Shown here one piece after another: positions 15,831 through 23,534 of a stretch of 64,000 bases of DNA (its first letter is position 1; each line of letters opens with the position of its first letter). This DNA comes from Saccharothrix deserti (GTDB lineage Bacteria; Actinomycetota; Actinomycetes; Mycobacteriales; Pseudonocardiaceae), in NCBI RefSeq assembly GCF_009769385.1, contig NZ_VKAB01000008.1, positions 124,001 to 188,000 on the forward strand, read 5' to 3'. Made by a program: the position numbers and the translations under genes. The notes under the pieces were generated by a model. It ran no database searches. It saw only the letters and a list, made by a program, of their open reading frames with translations, and had not been told where the DNA came from.

Positions 15831-16942
15831 CTGTCCGCCCGTCCGGCGGCCAGGATGTTGCGTGCCGCGTTGACGTCCCGGTCGTGAACCGCGCCGCAGG
15901 AGCAGGTCCACGACCGGACGTCCAGCGGGAGTTTCGCGCCGATCGCGCCACAGGCCGAGCACATGCGGGTGGAGGGGAACCACCGGTCGATCCGGGCGAA
16001 GGTGCGGCCGTGCCGGACGGCCTTGTACTCCAACATCGACACGAACGCCGACCATCCGGCGTCGTGCACGCTCTTGGCCAGCCGCGTGCGCGCGAGACCG
16101 GACACCGCGAGGTCTTCCACGTACACCGCTTGGTTGTCGCGGATGATCGTGGAGGACAGCTTGTGGTGCCAGTCCCGGCGCATGTCGGCCACGCGGGCGT
16201 GTGCCCGCGCGACCTTCACCCGGGCCTTGGCCCGGTTGGCCGACCCCTTCGCTTTGCGCGACAGCGCTTTCTGCACTTTGCGCAGCCTGCGTGCAGCGCC
16301 GCGCAGGAACCGGGGTGCGGCGGTCTTCGTGCCGTCGGAGAGCACCGCGTAGGAGGTCAGGCCCAGGTCGATCCCGGTCTCCTGCCCGACAGGAGGAAGC
16401 GGCGCGTCGCCGGCCTGGACGACGAACGAGGCGAAGTACCGGTCCGCTGCGTCCTTGACGACCGTGACCGAGGACGGGTCCGAGGGCAGATCCCGCGACC
16501 AGCGGACCCGCAGGTCCCCGATCTTCGGCAGCCGCAACCGTCCGTTGTCCAGAACCCGGAACCGGGCGTTGGCGGTGAACCGGATGGCCTGCCGGTTGTC
16601 CTTGCGGGACCGGAACCTCGGCGGCCCGACCCGCCGTCCCTCGCGCTTTCCGGACAGCGACTTGAAGAAGTTCCGGTACGCGGTGTTCAGGTCCGCCAGT
16701 GCCTGTTGCAGCACCACCGCCGACACCTCGGACAGCCACGCCCGCTCCGGGGTGGTCTTGGCGCTGGTGATCACCTGCTCGGACAGCTCGCCGTCCGTGA
16801 CGTACGGCAGTCCGGCTTCCCGAGCGGCCTGGCGTGCGCGCAACCCGTCGTTGAACACCACCCGCGCGCACCCGAACGCACGGGCCAACGCGATCCGCTG
16901 GCCCGGCGTCGGGTCGACGCGGAAGTTGTACCGCAGCTGCAC
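15827..16942 (-). CDS. tnpB: TnpB, RNA-guided nuclease of IS605 element
   Basis: A 371-residue TnpB from GTG 16942. Key residues are present: TGIDLGLTSYAVLSDG (RuvC-I Asp), VYVEDLAVSGLART (RuvC-II Glu), a zinc-ribbon CSACG ... CSCG, and HDRDVNAARNIL (RuvC-III Asp). The N-terminal MQLRYNFRVDPT and ARAFGCARVVFNDGL are typical. TnpB is the ancestor of Cas12 and cuts DNA next to a short TAM using the element-derived RNA, favouring element retention. The likely TAM is TCAC or ATCAC, from the insertion-site sequence. No frameshift or missing catalytic residue is seen. Confidence 0.95.
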   Translation of the reverse strand: MQLRYNFRVDPTPGQRIALARAFGCARVVFNDGLRARQAAREAGLPYVTDGELSEQVITSAKTTPERAWLSEVSAVVLQQALADLNTAYRNFFKSLSGKREGRRVGPPRFRSRKDNRQAIRFTANARFRVLDNGRLRLPKIGDLRVRWSRDLPSDPSSVTVVKDAADRYFASFVVQAGDAPLPPVGQETGIDLGLTSYAVLSDGTKTAAPRFLRGAARRLRKVQKALSRKAKGSANRAKARVKVARAHARVADMRRDWHHKLSSTIIRDNQAVYVEDLAVSGLARTRLAKSVHDAGWSAFVSMLEYKAVRHGRTFARIDRWFPSTRMCSACGAIGAKLPLDVRSWTCSCGAVHDRDVNAARNILAAGRADR

Positions 16943-16967
16943 AGCCTAACCCTATACGGTTGGTTTT

Positions 16968-17384
16968 ATGACCGATCCCGAGGGTATTCGCACAGGTAGA
17001 CACTGTGTTTCCGTGCTTCACACACACTTGGTCTTCGTGACGAAGTACCGGCACGAGGTGTTCAGCGACCGGCACCTGACCCGGCTGGAAGAGATCATGC
17101 AGGCGGTCTGCGCCGACTTCGAGTGCGACCTGGTCAAGTTCAACGGCGAGCCCACCCACACGCACCTGCTGGTGAACTTCCCGCCCAAGGTCGCGATCTC
17201 GAAGCTGGTCAACAGCCTCAAGGGCGTCTCGTCCCGCAGGATGCGACAGGAGTTCCCCGAACTGGCCCGGCACTACTGGCGGGCACGACAACTGTGGTCC
17301 GGGTCGTACTTCGCCGGATCGGTCGACGGCCCTCCGACCAGCGTGCTGCACCAGTACATCGAACAGCAGAACCGTCCGGTCTAG
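16968..17384 (+). CDS. tnpA: TnpA, HUH/Y1 transposase of IS605 element
   Basis: A 138-residue single-strand transposase. The metal-binding HUH motif is HTHLLVNFPP and the nucleophilic tyrosine lies in LHQYIEQQNRP near the C-terminus; KYRHEVFS and FNGEPTH are also typical. It cuts and joins single-stranded ends, giving peel-and-paste transposition without target duplication. It is divergent from tnpB with only 25 bp between starts; TATACG in that gap could be a -10 box. It appears intact, so the element could be active. Confidence 0.95.
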   Translation: MTDPEGIRTGRHCVSVLHTHLVFVTKYRHEVFSDRHLTRLEEIMQAVCADFECDLVKFNGEPTHTHLLVNFPPKVAISKLVNSLKGVSSRRMRQEFPELARHYWRARQLWSGSYFAGSVDGPPTSVLHQYIEQQNRPV

Positions 17385-17408
17385 GGCACGCTTGGTCGTG
17401 ACCGGCTT

Positions 17409-17445
17409 CCCGCGTGCGGGCCTTCACCACCGGGCTGAGGCCCGG
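17409..17445 (-). repeat. Left-end hairpins of the IS605-type element
   Basis: Two perfect short palindromes, CCCGCGTGCGGG (17409-17420) and CCGGGCTGAGGCCCGG (17430-17445), lie between the tnpA stop and the predicted left boundary. Subterminal hairpins of this size are the TnpA recognition structures in IS200/IS605 elements. Confidence 0.55.
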
Positions 17446-17533
17446 CACACTGGCCCGCGTCCTGGTAGCAGGTGATCGACCCCGTACTCTTGCCCCCGCA
17501 TCGCAAAGGGGCATGGCGTGACCGGGAGGTCGG

Positions 17534-18742
17534 ATGGCACAGGACATCGTCCCGATCGAGCTGGGGCTCACTCAGGGTGATGTGGTCACCCTGTGGGCTC
17601 CCCGCTGGCGGGAAGAGGGCGAGGAGTGGGAGGCATTCCTCGGCCACGAGGAGGACCTGTACGCCTTCCCGGATGCCGCGCACCTGGCGGCGTTCGTGCG
17701 CAAGGCCGAAGAGCACGACCTGACCGACCACCCGGCGTGGCACGTGGTGCCGGCGTTGTCGGTCGGTGAGCTGTCGCCCGACGACAACCACCAGTTCGAC
17801 CTGGTCGGCGTGCCCGAGCTGGTCGCCGAGGAGCCCGACACCTGGGTCATCGGCGAGCTGGCCGACGTGGTCTCGATCGTGCGGTCGCTGGCGGACGTGT
17901 GCGACCTGGAGAAGGTGCACGAGGTCCTGGACTCGGCGGAGGGCTTCGCGCTGCTGCCGCAGGGCACGCTGCCGTTCACCGGCCGCGAGGGCCAGGCGCT
18001 GTGGACCGAGATCGCCGAGGTCGTCTCCGAGAAGTGGGACGAGGTGCTGGACGCGATCGACGGGGTCGTGACCACGCCGGAGGTCGACGAGACCGCGCTC
18101 AAGGCCGCGCAGGACGAGCTGGCCGCGTTCGAGGAGGCCAACGCCGTGGCGGCGGACTCCGAGGACGAGGACGAAGAGGGCGACGACGAGCCGGTCGGCT
18201 TCTGGGGCGAGGTCGGCATCGACCCGATCAAGATCATCAGTGGCGCGGGCGAGTACTACACGCTGCGCTGCTACCTGGACGACCAGCCGGTGTTCCTCGG
18301 CCGCAAGGGCAAGATCGACGTGTTCGGCTCGCCGCGCGCGTTGGCCCGGTTCATCGTCGAGGCCGACGACAACGACCTGGCCGAGGTGTCGACCTGGGGC
18401 GAGCTGGTCACCAAGGCGACCGGCGGTGACCTGGAGGTCCAGGTCGACCCGGACAACGTCTACGTGCTCACCGGCCTGGACGAGGACATCGCCGACGGCC
18501 CGGACGCGGTCGACCCGACGCAGCTCGACCTGGTGGTGGAGCTGCTGGAGGACGCGGGCGAGTGGGCGCACGACGACACCGTGAAGGTGGCGCTCAACCA
18601 GTCCGAGCGGCTGGGGTGGCTGGTGTCGTACGTGCTCAAGCCCGACCCCACCCGGCTGGCGCCCAGCGCGCCGTTCGACGACGAGCAGGTGGCGTGGCGG
18701 AACCTGGTGGCGTCGTTCGAGGACCGGCTCAAGGTCCACTAG
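17534..18742 (+). CDS. Conserved acidic actinobacterial protein with duplicated domain
   Basis: A 402-residue, very acidic protein, ATG after GGGAGG. No catalytic motif or membrane segment. It contains two related domains of about 130 residues: FLGHEEDLYAFPDAAHLAAF near residue 37 matches FLGRKGKIDVFGSPRALARF near residue 254, each followed by a similar strand-helix stretch. An Asp/Glu linker (about 213-226, SEDEDEEGDDE) lies between. Close relatives in actinobacteria are sometimes labelled 'primosomal protein', which nothing in the sequence supports. Its gene converges with add across a strong hairpin terminator. Confidence 0.75.
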   Translation: MAQDIVPIELGLTQGDVVTLWAPRWREEGEEWEAFLGHEEDLYAFPDAAHLAAFVRKAEEHDLTDHPAWHVVPALSVGELSPDDNHQFDLVGVPELVAEEPDTWVIGELADVVSIVRSLADVCDLEKVHEVLDSAEGFALLPQGTLPFTGREGQALWTEIAEVVSEKWDEVLDAIDGVVTTPEVDETALKAAQDELAAFEEANAVAADSEDEDEEGDDEPVGFWGEVGIDPIKIISGAGEYYTLRCYLDDQPVFLGRKGKIDVFGSPRALARFIVEADDNDLAEVSTWGELVTKATGGDLEVQVDPDNVYVLTGLDEDIADGPDAVDPTQLDLVVELLEDAGEWAHDDTVKVALNQSERLGWLVSYVLKPDPTRLAPSAPFDDEQVAWRNLVASFEDRLKVH

Positions 18743-18786
18743 TCCACCAGTCGGCCGCCGGAACGCGTCGGCCGTTGAAACGTGAA

Positions 18787-18818
18787 GGTCGCGGGCCCCG
18801 TCGGAGCCCGCGACCTTT
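18787..18818. terminator. Bidirectional hairpin terminator between convergent genes
   Basis: GGTCGCGGGC (18787-18796) pairs perfectly with GCCCGCGACC (18806-18815), a 10-bp stem with a 9-nt loop. It is flanked by TTT on the right and by AA on the left, so it can serve both the acidic-protein gene and the convergent add gene. Confidence 0.8.
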
Positions 18819-18836
18819 GCTCTACCGGCTCGGGTT

Positions 18837-19901
18837 CTACTGCTGGAGGGCGGCGTACGCGGGCTCGATCACGTCCTGGATCAGGGCGCGGCGCTCGTCG
18901 TGCGAGATGAACGCGGCCTTGGCGGCGTTGACGGTGAACTTGCGCAGGTCGTCCCAGTCGAAGCCGAAGTGCTCGACCACGGTGGCGAACTCACCGGTCA
19001 TCGACACCTGGCTCATCAGCCGGTTGTCGGTGTTCACGGTGACCCGGAAGCCCAGCTCGGCCAGCCGCTTGATCGGGTGCTCGGCCAGCGACGGCACCGC
19101 GCCGGTGTGCACGTTCGACGTCGGGCACATCTCCAGCGCGATGCGCCGGTCCCGCACGTACGCGGCGAGCTGCCCGACCTCGTCGCCCTTGATGTCCTCG
19201 GCCAGTCGCACGCCGTGGCCCAGGCGCTCGGCGCCCGCGAGCTGCACGGCCTCCCAGGCCGACTCCGCGCCCGCCGCCTCGGCGGCGTGGATGGTGAAGT
19301 GCGCGTTCTGCCGGCGCAGGTACTCGAACGCGGACAGCTCCTTGCTGGGCGGGAACCCGGCCTCCGGGCCCGCGATGTCGAAGCCGACCACGCCCGCGTC
19401 CCGGTAGCGGACCACCAGGTCGGCGATGCGCTGCCAGCCGTCGTTCTGGCGCATCGCGCACAGCAGCGTGCGGACCTTGATGCGGCCGGCGGACGCGGCC
19501 TCGCCCTGGCGGAAGCCCTCCTGCACGGCCTCGACGGCCTGCTCCAGGCTCAGGTCCTTCTCGGTGAACAGCTCCGGGGCGTAGCGGATCTCGGCGTAGA
19601 CGACGCCGTCGTCGGCCAGGTCCTGCACGGCTTCGGAGGCGACGCGCACCAGCGCGGCCTCGTCCTGCATGACGCCGCAGGTGTGCGCGAAGCCTTCGAG
19701 GTAGCGGACCAGCGAGCCGGAGTTGGCGTTGTCGCGGAACCAGGTGCCCAGCGCGACGGGGTCGGTGGTGGGCAGGCCCTGGTGGCCACAGGCTTCGGCG
19801 AGTTCGATCACCGTCTGAGGGCGGAGGCCACCGTCGAGGTGGTCGTGCAGCAGCACCTTGGGCGCGCTGCGGAGGGCCTCCTGGCTAAGCGGGGTCGGCA
19901 T
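18837..19901 (-). CDS. add: Adenosine deaminase
   Basis: A 354-residue enzyme (357 if GTG 19910 is used). Motifs: HDHLDGGLRP (two zinc His), GFDIAGPEAGFP (substrate loop), FTIHAAEAAG (zinc His and general Glu), ERLGHGVRL (His) and EMCPTSNVHTGA, then VTVNTDNRLM with the zinc Asp. It deaminates adenosine and deoxyadenosine to inosine forms. ATG 19901 is preferred because GGTGA lies 5 nt upstream. It belongs functionally with the deoA-cdd operon, from which it is separated by the coiled-coil gene. Catalytic set complete. Confidence 0.95.
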   Translation of the reverse strand: MPTPLSQEALRSAPKVLLHDHLDGGLRPQTVIELAEACGHQGLPTTDPVALGTWFRDNANSGSLVRYLEGFAHTCGVMQDEAALVRVASEAVQDLADDGVVYAEIRYAPELFTEKDLSLEQAVEAVQEGFRQGEAASAGRIKVRTLLCAMRQNDGWQRIADLVVRYRDAGVVGFDIAGPEAGFPPSKELSAFEYLRRQNAHFTIHAAEAAGAESAWEAVQLAGAERLGHGVRLAEDIKGDEVGQLAAYVRDRRIALEMCPTSNVHTGAVPSLAEHPIKRLAELGFRVTVNTDNRLMSQVSMTGEFATVVEHFGFDWDDLRKFTVNAAKAAFISHDERRALIQDVIEPAYAALQQ

Positions 19902-19910
19902 GGTCGTCAC

Positions 19911-20274
19911 CGTATACCCGTGACACGCCGGGTCGGTCCGCCAACTAATGATCTTGCTACGGTATGATCACCCAGGAGTTACCTGGTGTGTCCGGAACCA
20001 CTCACTCGAGTGGCTCTTTCGCCGTTGTGCAGTCGTGATGCAGAACTTTCCGCTACCGCCACCCGAGCTTTAGTCACTCACACGGCGGATGCTCACGGGA
20101 CGCAGTCATAGGCCCGCTGCGGGTTACGTTGAGGTAGGGTCGGCCGGTGTCACTCCAACGGAGTACACGCAAGGTCGAGACAGGCGGTCCCCGCCGGGGG
20201 GTGCTACTGCCCGCCGCCCCAACCTGGTTAGGCTCCCGGAGGTCTCCCCTCCCCTGGACGAAGGCACCCGAGCC
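19911..20274. other. Intergenic region between add and the coiled-coil gene
   Basis: 364 bp with no convincing ORF. It must hold the divergent promoters of add (minus) and the coiled-coil gene (plus). TATGAT at 19963-19968 is a good plus-strand -10 candidate, without a matching -35. No repeat or RNA structure was recognised. Confidence 0.4.
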
Positions 20275-21510
20275 GTGAACGAGAACAACAACTCCACGAT
20301 GTCCTTCGATCGGATGCGCAACATGCTGACGCGCGCCGCGGAGATCCGTGAGAGCGAACAGCAGCAGATCTTCGACGCACTGGACGAGATCCACGCGCGG
20401 ATGTCCCCGCTCGAGTCGCTGGGTTCCGTTCGCAAGCGCCTGTCCGAGCTGCCCGACCGGACCGAGGTCAGCGTGCTGGCCGAGCGGCTGGACGAGGCGC
20501 TGGCCAGGCTGGAGGCGCAGGACAACGCGGTCCAGGGCATCGGGCGGGCCGTCGAGGGCCTGGTCGACAAGCTGGCCAAGCCGTTCGCGCAGCTCGACGG
20601 TCGGCTCGACGGAGTGGCGGGCCGGTTCGAGGGCGTCGCCGGGCGGATGGACGGCCTGGAGGACAAGCTCTCCCACATCCACAAGCGCCTCGACGACCTC
20701 GACGGCCACCTGGACAAGCAGGACGGCAAGGTCGAGCAGGTGCCCGGCGCGGTGACGGGGCCGCTGCGCGAGCGCATCGAGGCGTTGGAGGCCGCGCTGC
20801 GCGGTCGTCTGGACGAGGTCGACGAGGGCGTCCACGAGCACCTGGACGGCACGCGTGAGGCGTTGCAGCGTTCGGTGACGGACTCGACCAACAACCTGCA
20901 CGGCAGGCTGGACGAGACCCGCGACAACCTCAACAGCACCCGCGACGGCCTGCACGCGTCGCTCACCGAGACCCGCGACTCGCTCGCCTCGTCGTTGGCG
21001 GACACCCGCAGCACGATGACGGGCAAGCTGGACGAGGCCCGCGAGGCGCTGCACGCGGCGCTGGACGAGACCCGCGACCAGGTCGACGCGACGGACCGGC
21101 TGGAGGCGCTGGCGCAGCGCTTGGAGCAGGTCACGTCCCGCCTCGACACCATGACCACGCGCCTCGACTCGGTCGAGGACGACTTCGCGGCCCGCCTCGG
21201 CGAGCTGTCCGGTGTGGTGGAGCAGGGCATCGCCAAGGTCGAGGGCACCCTGTCCACGCGGCCGGACACCGACTCGCTGGCCGGCCTGGTGCGCAAGAGC
21301 AACCAGGAGTCCGAGCTGCGCATCGGCGGCCAGCTGGACGAGGCCATGGCCACCTTCGCGGAGCTGATCCTCGGCGGCGGCTCCCCCACCCCGCCCCCGC
21401 CGCCCACCGCCCTGCCCCGGCCGCAGCGGCGGACCCGGAAGAACGGGCCGACGAAGTCGAGCGACAACCGCAACGTGGACGACGACGACCTGGCCGCCGA
21501 AGGCGCCTGA
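20275..21510 (+). CDS. Long coiled-coil protein with 11-residue-type repeats
   Basis: A 411-residue protein, GTG 20275 with GAAGG upstream (ATG 20299 possible). From residue about 15 to 370 it is almost continuous amphipathic helix, rich in LDE, RLD, LDGR and TRDxL units (KLAKPFAQLDGRLDGVAGRF; SLTETRDSLASSLADTRSTM), resembling apolipoprotein-like or chromosome-segregation-type coils. The C-terminus is Pro-rich then basic and acidic (RPQRRTRKNGPTKSSDNRN). No enzymatic motif. Possibly structural or nucleoid-associated; function not known. Confidence 0.7.
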   Translation: MNENNNSTMSFDRMRNMLTRAAEIRESEQQQIFDALDEIHARMSPLESLGSVRKRLSELPDRTEVSVLAERLDEALARLEAQDNAVQGIGRAVEGLVDKLAKPFAQLDGRLDGVAGRFEGVAGRMDGLEDKLSHIHKRLDDLDGHLDKQDGKVEQVPGAVTGPLRERIEALEAALRGRLDEVDEGVHEHLDGTREALQRSVTDSTNNLHGRLDETRDNLNSTRDGLHASLTETRDSLASSLADTRSTMTGKLDEAREALHAALDETRDQVDATDRLEALAQRLEQVTSRLDTMTTRLDSVEDDFAARLGELSGVVEQGIAKVEGTLSTRPDTDSLAGLVRKSNQESELRIGGQLDEAMATFAELILGGGSPTPPPPPTALPRPQRRTRKNGPTKSSDNRNVDDDDLAAEGA

Positions 21511-21548
21511 TCACGTACACGGATCACGTACGCGGATCACGTACACCG
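21509..21548. repeat. Three tandem 13-bp repeats
   Basis: GATCACGTACRCS occurs three times head to tail right after the coiled-coil gene, the first copy overlapping its TGA. GATCACGTAC holds an ACGT core and could be a protein-binding site or simple slippage product. Confidence 0.7.
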
Positions 21549-21551
21549 ATA

Positions 21552-21585
21552 GGCCCGGCCCGCTTCCCGCGGACCGGGCCTTTTC
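21552..21585 (+). terminator. Rho-independent terminator of the coiled-coil gene
   Basis: GGCCCGG (21552-21558) pairs with CCGGGCC (21574-21580), followed by TTTT. It has the classic stem plus U-tract form and is placed 40 bp after the stop codon. Confidence 0.8.
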
Positions 21586-21781
21586 GTTACGCCCTCAACT
21601 CTTTCCGGTAACGCGCCGCCGAGAGCCGATGGCCACCTCGTTGGACACCGCGAACTTGCCGGTTCCACACGCGCCAAAATCTTCCGGTCATTCTGCGGCG
21701 CGTCGATGGTCTTTCGGTTCCAACGCACTCGACCGACAGATTCGCGGTGTCTCACCAGCAGGTTCGCCGTGGCGCCCGCAC

Positions 21782-21847
21782 ATGCTTTGCAGGGCTCCCC
21801 GCCTGGGGAACCCCTGCTTTTATTCTGCCGGCGGGGTCTGACAATTC
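21782..21847. repeat. Copy 2 of the dispersed intergenic repeat
   Basis: It matches the element at 3702-3769 in the same orientation: ATGCTTYGCAGGG, TCCCCGCC, GGGGAACCC, TCTGCCGGC and GACAATTC are shared. The rest of the 357-bp gap (21600-21780) has no convincing gene. Confidence 0.75.
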
Positions 21848-21867
21848 CGGTGGGAGAACGTGGGAAC

Positions 21868-23142
21868 TCAGCCCCGGATGGTGTCGATGACCAGGGGGCC
21901 GCGTGGCGGTGGGGCTTCGCCCACCTCGTAACCGCCGGCCAGGGTGTCGAGCGCGGCGGGTACGGCGTCCGGGGTGTCGGTGTACAGCTCCAGCAGCGGC
22001 TGGCCCTTCGCCACCCGGTCGCCCGGCTTCGCGAGGCACAGGATTCCGGCACCAGCCTGCACCGGGTCCTCCTTGCGGGCACGACCCGCACCCAGGCGCC
22101 ACGCCGCCACACCTACCGCGTAGGCGTCCAACGCGGTCAGGTAGCCGTCCTCCGGAGCGGTGACGACGTGTTTGTGCCGGCCCACGGGAAGCGGAGCGTC
22201 CGGGTCGCCGCCCTGGGCGCTGATCATCCGCGCCCACGTCTCGTACGCCTCACCGGACGCCAGGACGTCACGGGGCGAAGCGGAGATGCCCGCACGGGAC
22301 AGCATTTCCTCCGCCAGGGCCACGGTCAGCTCGACCACGTCCGCCGGACCGCCGCCGCGCAGCACCTCGACCGACTCCGCGACCTCGACCGCGTTCCCGA
22401 CCGCCCGCCCCAACGGCACCGACATGTCCGTCAACAGAGCACTGATCTTCAGACCGTGGTCGACGCCGATCGACACCAAGGCCGACGCCAGAGCCCGCGC
22501 CTGTTCCAAGGACTTCATGAACGCCCCGGAGCCGACCTTCACGTCCAGCACCAGCGCCTCGGCGCCCTCCGCGATCTTCTTCGACATGATCGAAGACGCG
22601 ATCAACGGGATCGACTCGACGGTCGCCGTCACGTCGCGCAACGCGTAGAGCTTCTTGTCCGCCGGCGCGAGACCCGAAGTGGCCGCGCAGATCACGGCGC
22701 CGACGGACCGCAGCTGCGCGGTCACCTCCGCCACCGACAACTGCGCCCGCCACCCCGGGACGGACTCCAGCTTGTCCAGCGTCCCCCCGGTGTGCCCGAG
22801 CCCGCGCCCGGACAACTGGGGCACCGCCGCACCACAAGCCGCCACCAGCGGGGCCAACGGGAGGGTGATCTTGTCGCCCACCCCGCCCGTCGAGTGCTTG
22901 TCCACGGTGGGCCGGCCGACGTCCAGCGTCAGCCGCTCACCGGACCGCACCATGGCCCGCGTCCACCGCGCCGTCTCGGCCGAGTCCATGCCGTTCAGGA
23001 AGATCGCCATGGCCAACGCCGACATCTGCTCGTCCGCCACCACCCCACGGGTGTAGGCGTCCACGACCCAGTCGATCTGTGAATCCGACAGCCGAAAACC
23101 GTCGCGCTTGGCCCGGATCACGTCCACGGCGATGTGAGTCAC
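21868..23142 (-). CDS. deoA: Thymidine phosphorylase
   Basis: A 424-residue enzyme starting at GTG 23142, which overlaps the cdd stop (GTGA). The phosphate-binding signature is VDKHSTGGVGDK; SGRGLGHTGGTLDKLES is the second conserved block, followed by SSIMSKKIAEG and LVLDVKVGSGAFM. It converts thymidine or deoxyuridine plus phosphate to the base and 2-deoxyribose 1-phosphate, which feeds DeoC after isomerisation. It is the last gene of the BMP-ABC-cdd-deoA operon. All conserved regions are present. Confidence 0.96.
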   Translation of the reverse strand: MTHIAVDVIRAKRDGFRLSDSQIDWVVDAYTRGVVADEQMSALAMAIFLNGMDSAETARWTRAMVRSGERLTLDVGRPTVDKHSTGGVGDKITLPLAPLVAACGAAVPQLSGRGLGHTGGTLDKLESVPGWRAQLSVAEVTAQLRSVGAVICAATSGLAPADKKLYALRDVTATVESIPLIASSIMSKKIAEGAEALVLDVKVGSGAFMKSLEQARALASALVSIGVDHGLKISALLTDMSVPLGRAVGNAVEVAESVEVLRGGGPADVVELTVALAEEMLSRAGISASPRDVLASGEAYETWARMISAQGGDPDAPLPVGRHKHVVTAPEDGYLTALDAYAVGVAAWRLGAGRARKEDPVQAGAGILCLAKPGDRVAKGQPLLELYTDTPDAVPAALDTLAGGYEVGEAPPPRGPLVIDTIRG

Positions 23143-23534
23143 GGCAGGTCCTCCGGCCCGAAAGCGTCGGGCAGCACCGAGGTCATCGGCCGCACCCCGG
23201 CCGGCGTGTCGATCAGGCACGCCCCACCGCCCAACTCGTAGATCACCTGACGGCACCGCCCGCACGGCATCAGCAGCTCGCCCGAACCGCTCCGGCACGC
23301 CAGCGCGACGAGTTTCCCGCCGCCGGTCAGGAAGAACTGACCCGCCAACGTGCACTCGGCGCACAGCCCGACGCCGTAGGCGGCGTTCTCGACGTTGCAG
23401 CCGACCACGACCCGCCCGTCGTCGCACACCGCCGCCGCGCCCACCCGCAACCCGGAGTACGGGCAGTAGGCGGCCTGCGCGGCCTCGACGGCGCGCGCAC
23501 GCAGCAGCTCCCAATCGACCACGACATCAACCAC
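23139..23534 (-). CDS. cdd: Cytidine deaminase
   Basis: A 131-residue enzyme of the small tetrameric type. Zinc and catalytic residues: NVENAAYGVGLCAECTLAGQ (Cys and catalytic Glu of CAE) and MPCGRCRQVIYEL (two Cys). It deaminates cytidine and deoxycytidine to uridine forms for phosphorolysis by DeoA. The start is uncertain among GTG 23549, 23534 and 23522; 23534 gives MVDVVVDWELLRARA and a short overlap with the permease stop. Its own stop overlaps deoA. Confidence 0.94.
   Translation of the reverse strand: MVDVVVDWELLRARAVEAAQAAYCPYSGLRVGAAAVCDDGRVVVGCNVENAAYGVGLCAECTLAGQFFLTGGGKLVALACRSGSGELLMPCGRCRQVIYELGGGACLIDTPAGVRPMTSVLPDAFGPEDLP

Larger units (their letters stand above)
15681..17471 (-). 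mobile_element. IS605-type insertion sequence (tnpA/tnpB, IS200/IS605 family)
   Basis: About 1.79 kb with divergent tnpA (plus) and tnpB (minus), the IS605 layout. Read on the minus strand, the right end is GGGGAGGACGTCAA preceded by a small hairpin (ATCCT 15695-15699 / AGGAT 15708-15712). The left end lies past tnpA near a CCGGGC-TGAG-GCCCGG hairpin (17430-17445). Ends TCAA at the right and a target TCAC (plus-strand GTGA, 17472-17475) at the left resemble the TCAA/TTAC pair of IS608. Exact ends are inferred; the clean restoration of the neighbouring stop codon on excision supports them. Both genes look intact. Confidence 0.82.

Noticed and set aside
17472..17723. Plus-strand 83-codon ORF starting at the IS left flank
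   Set aside because: Most of it overlaps the acidic-protein gene in another frame and it has no recognisable domain or RBS.
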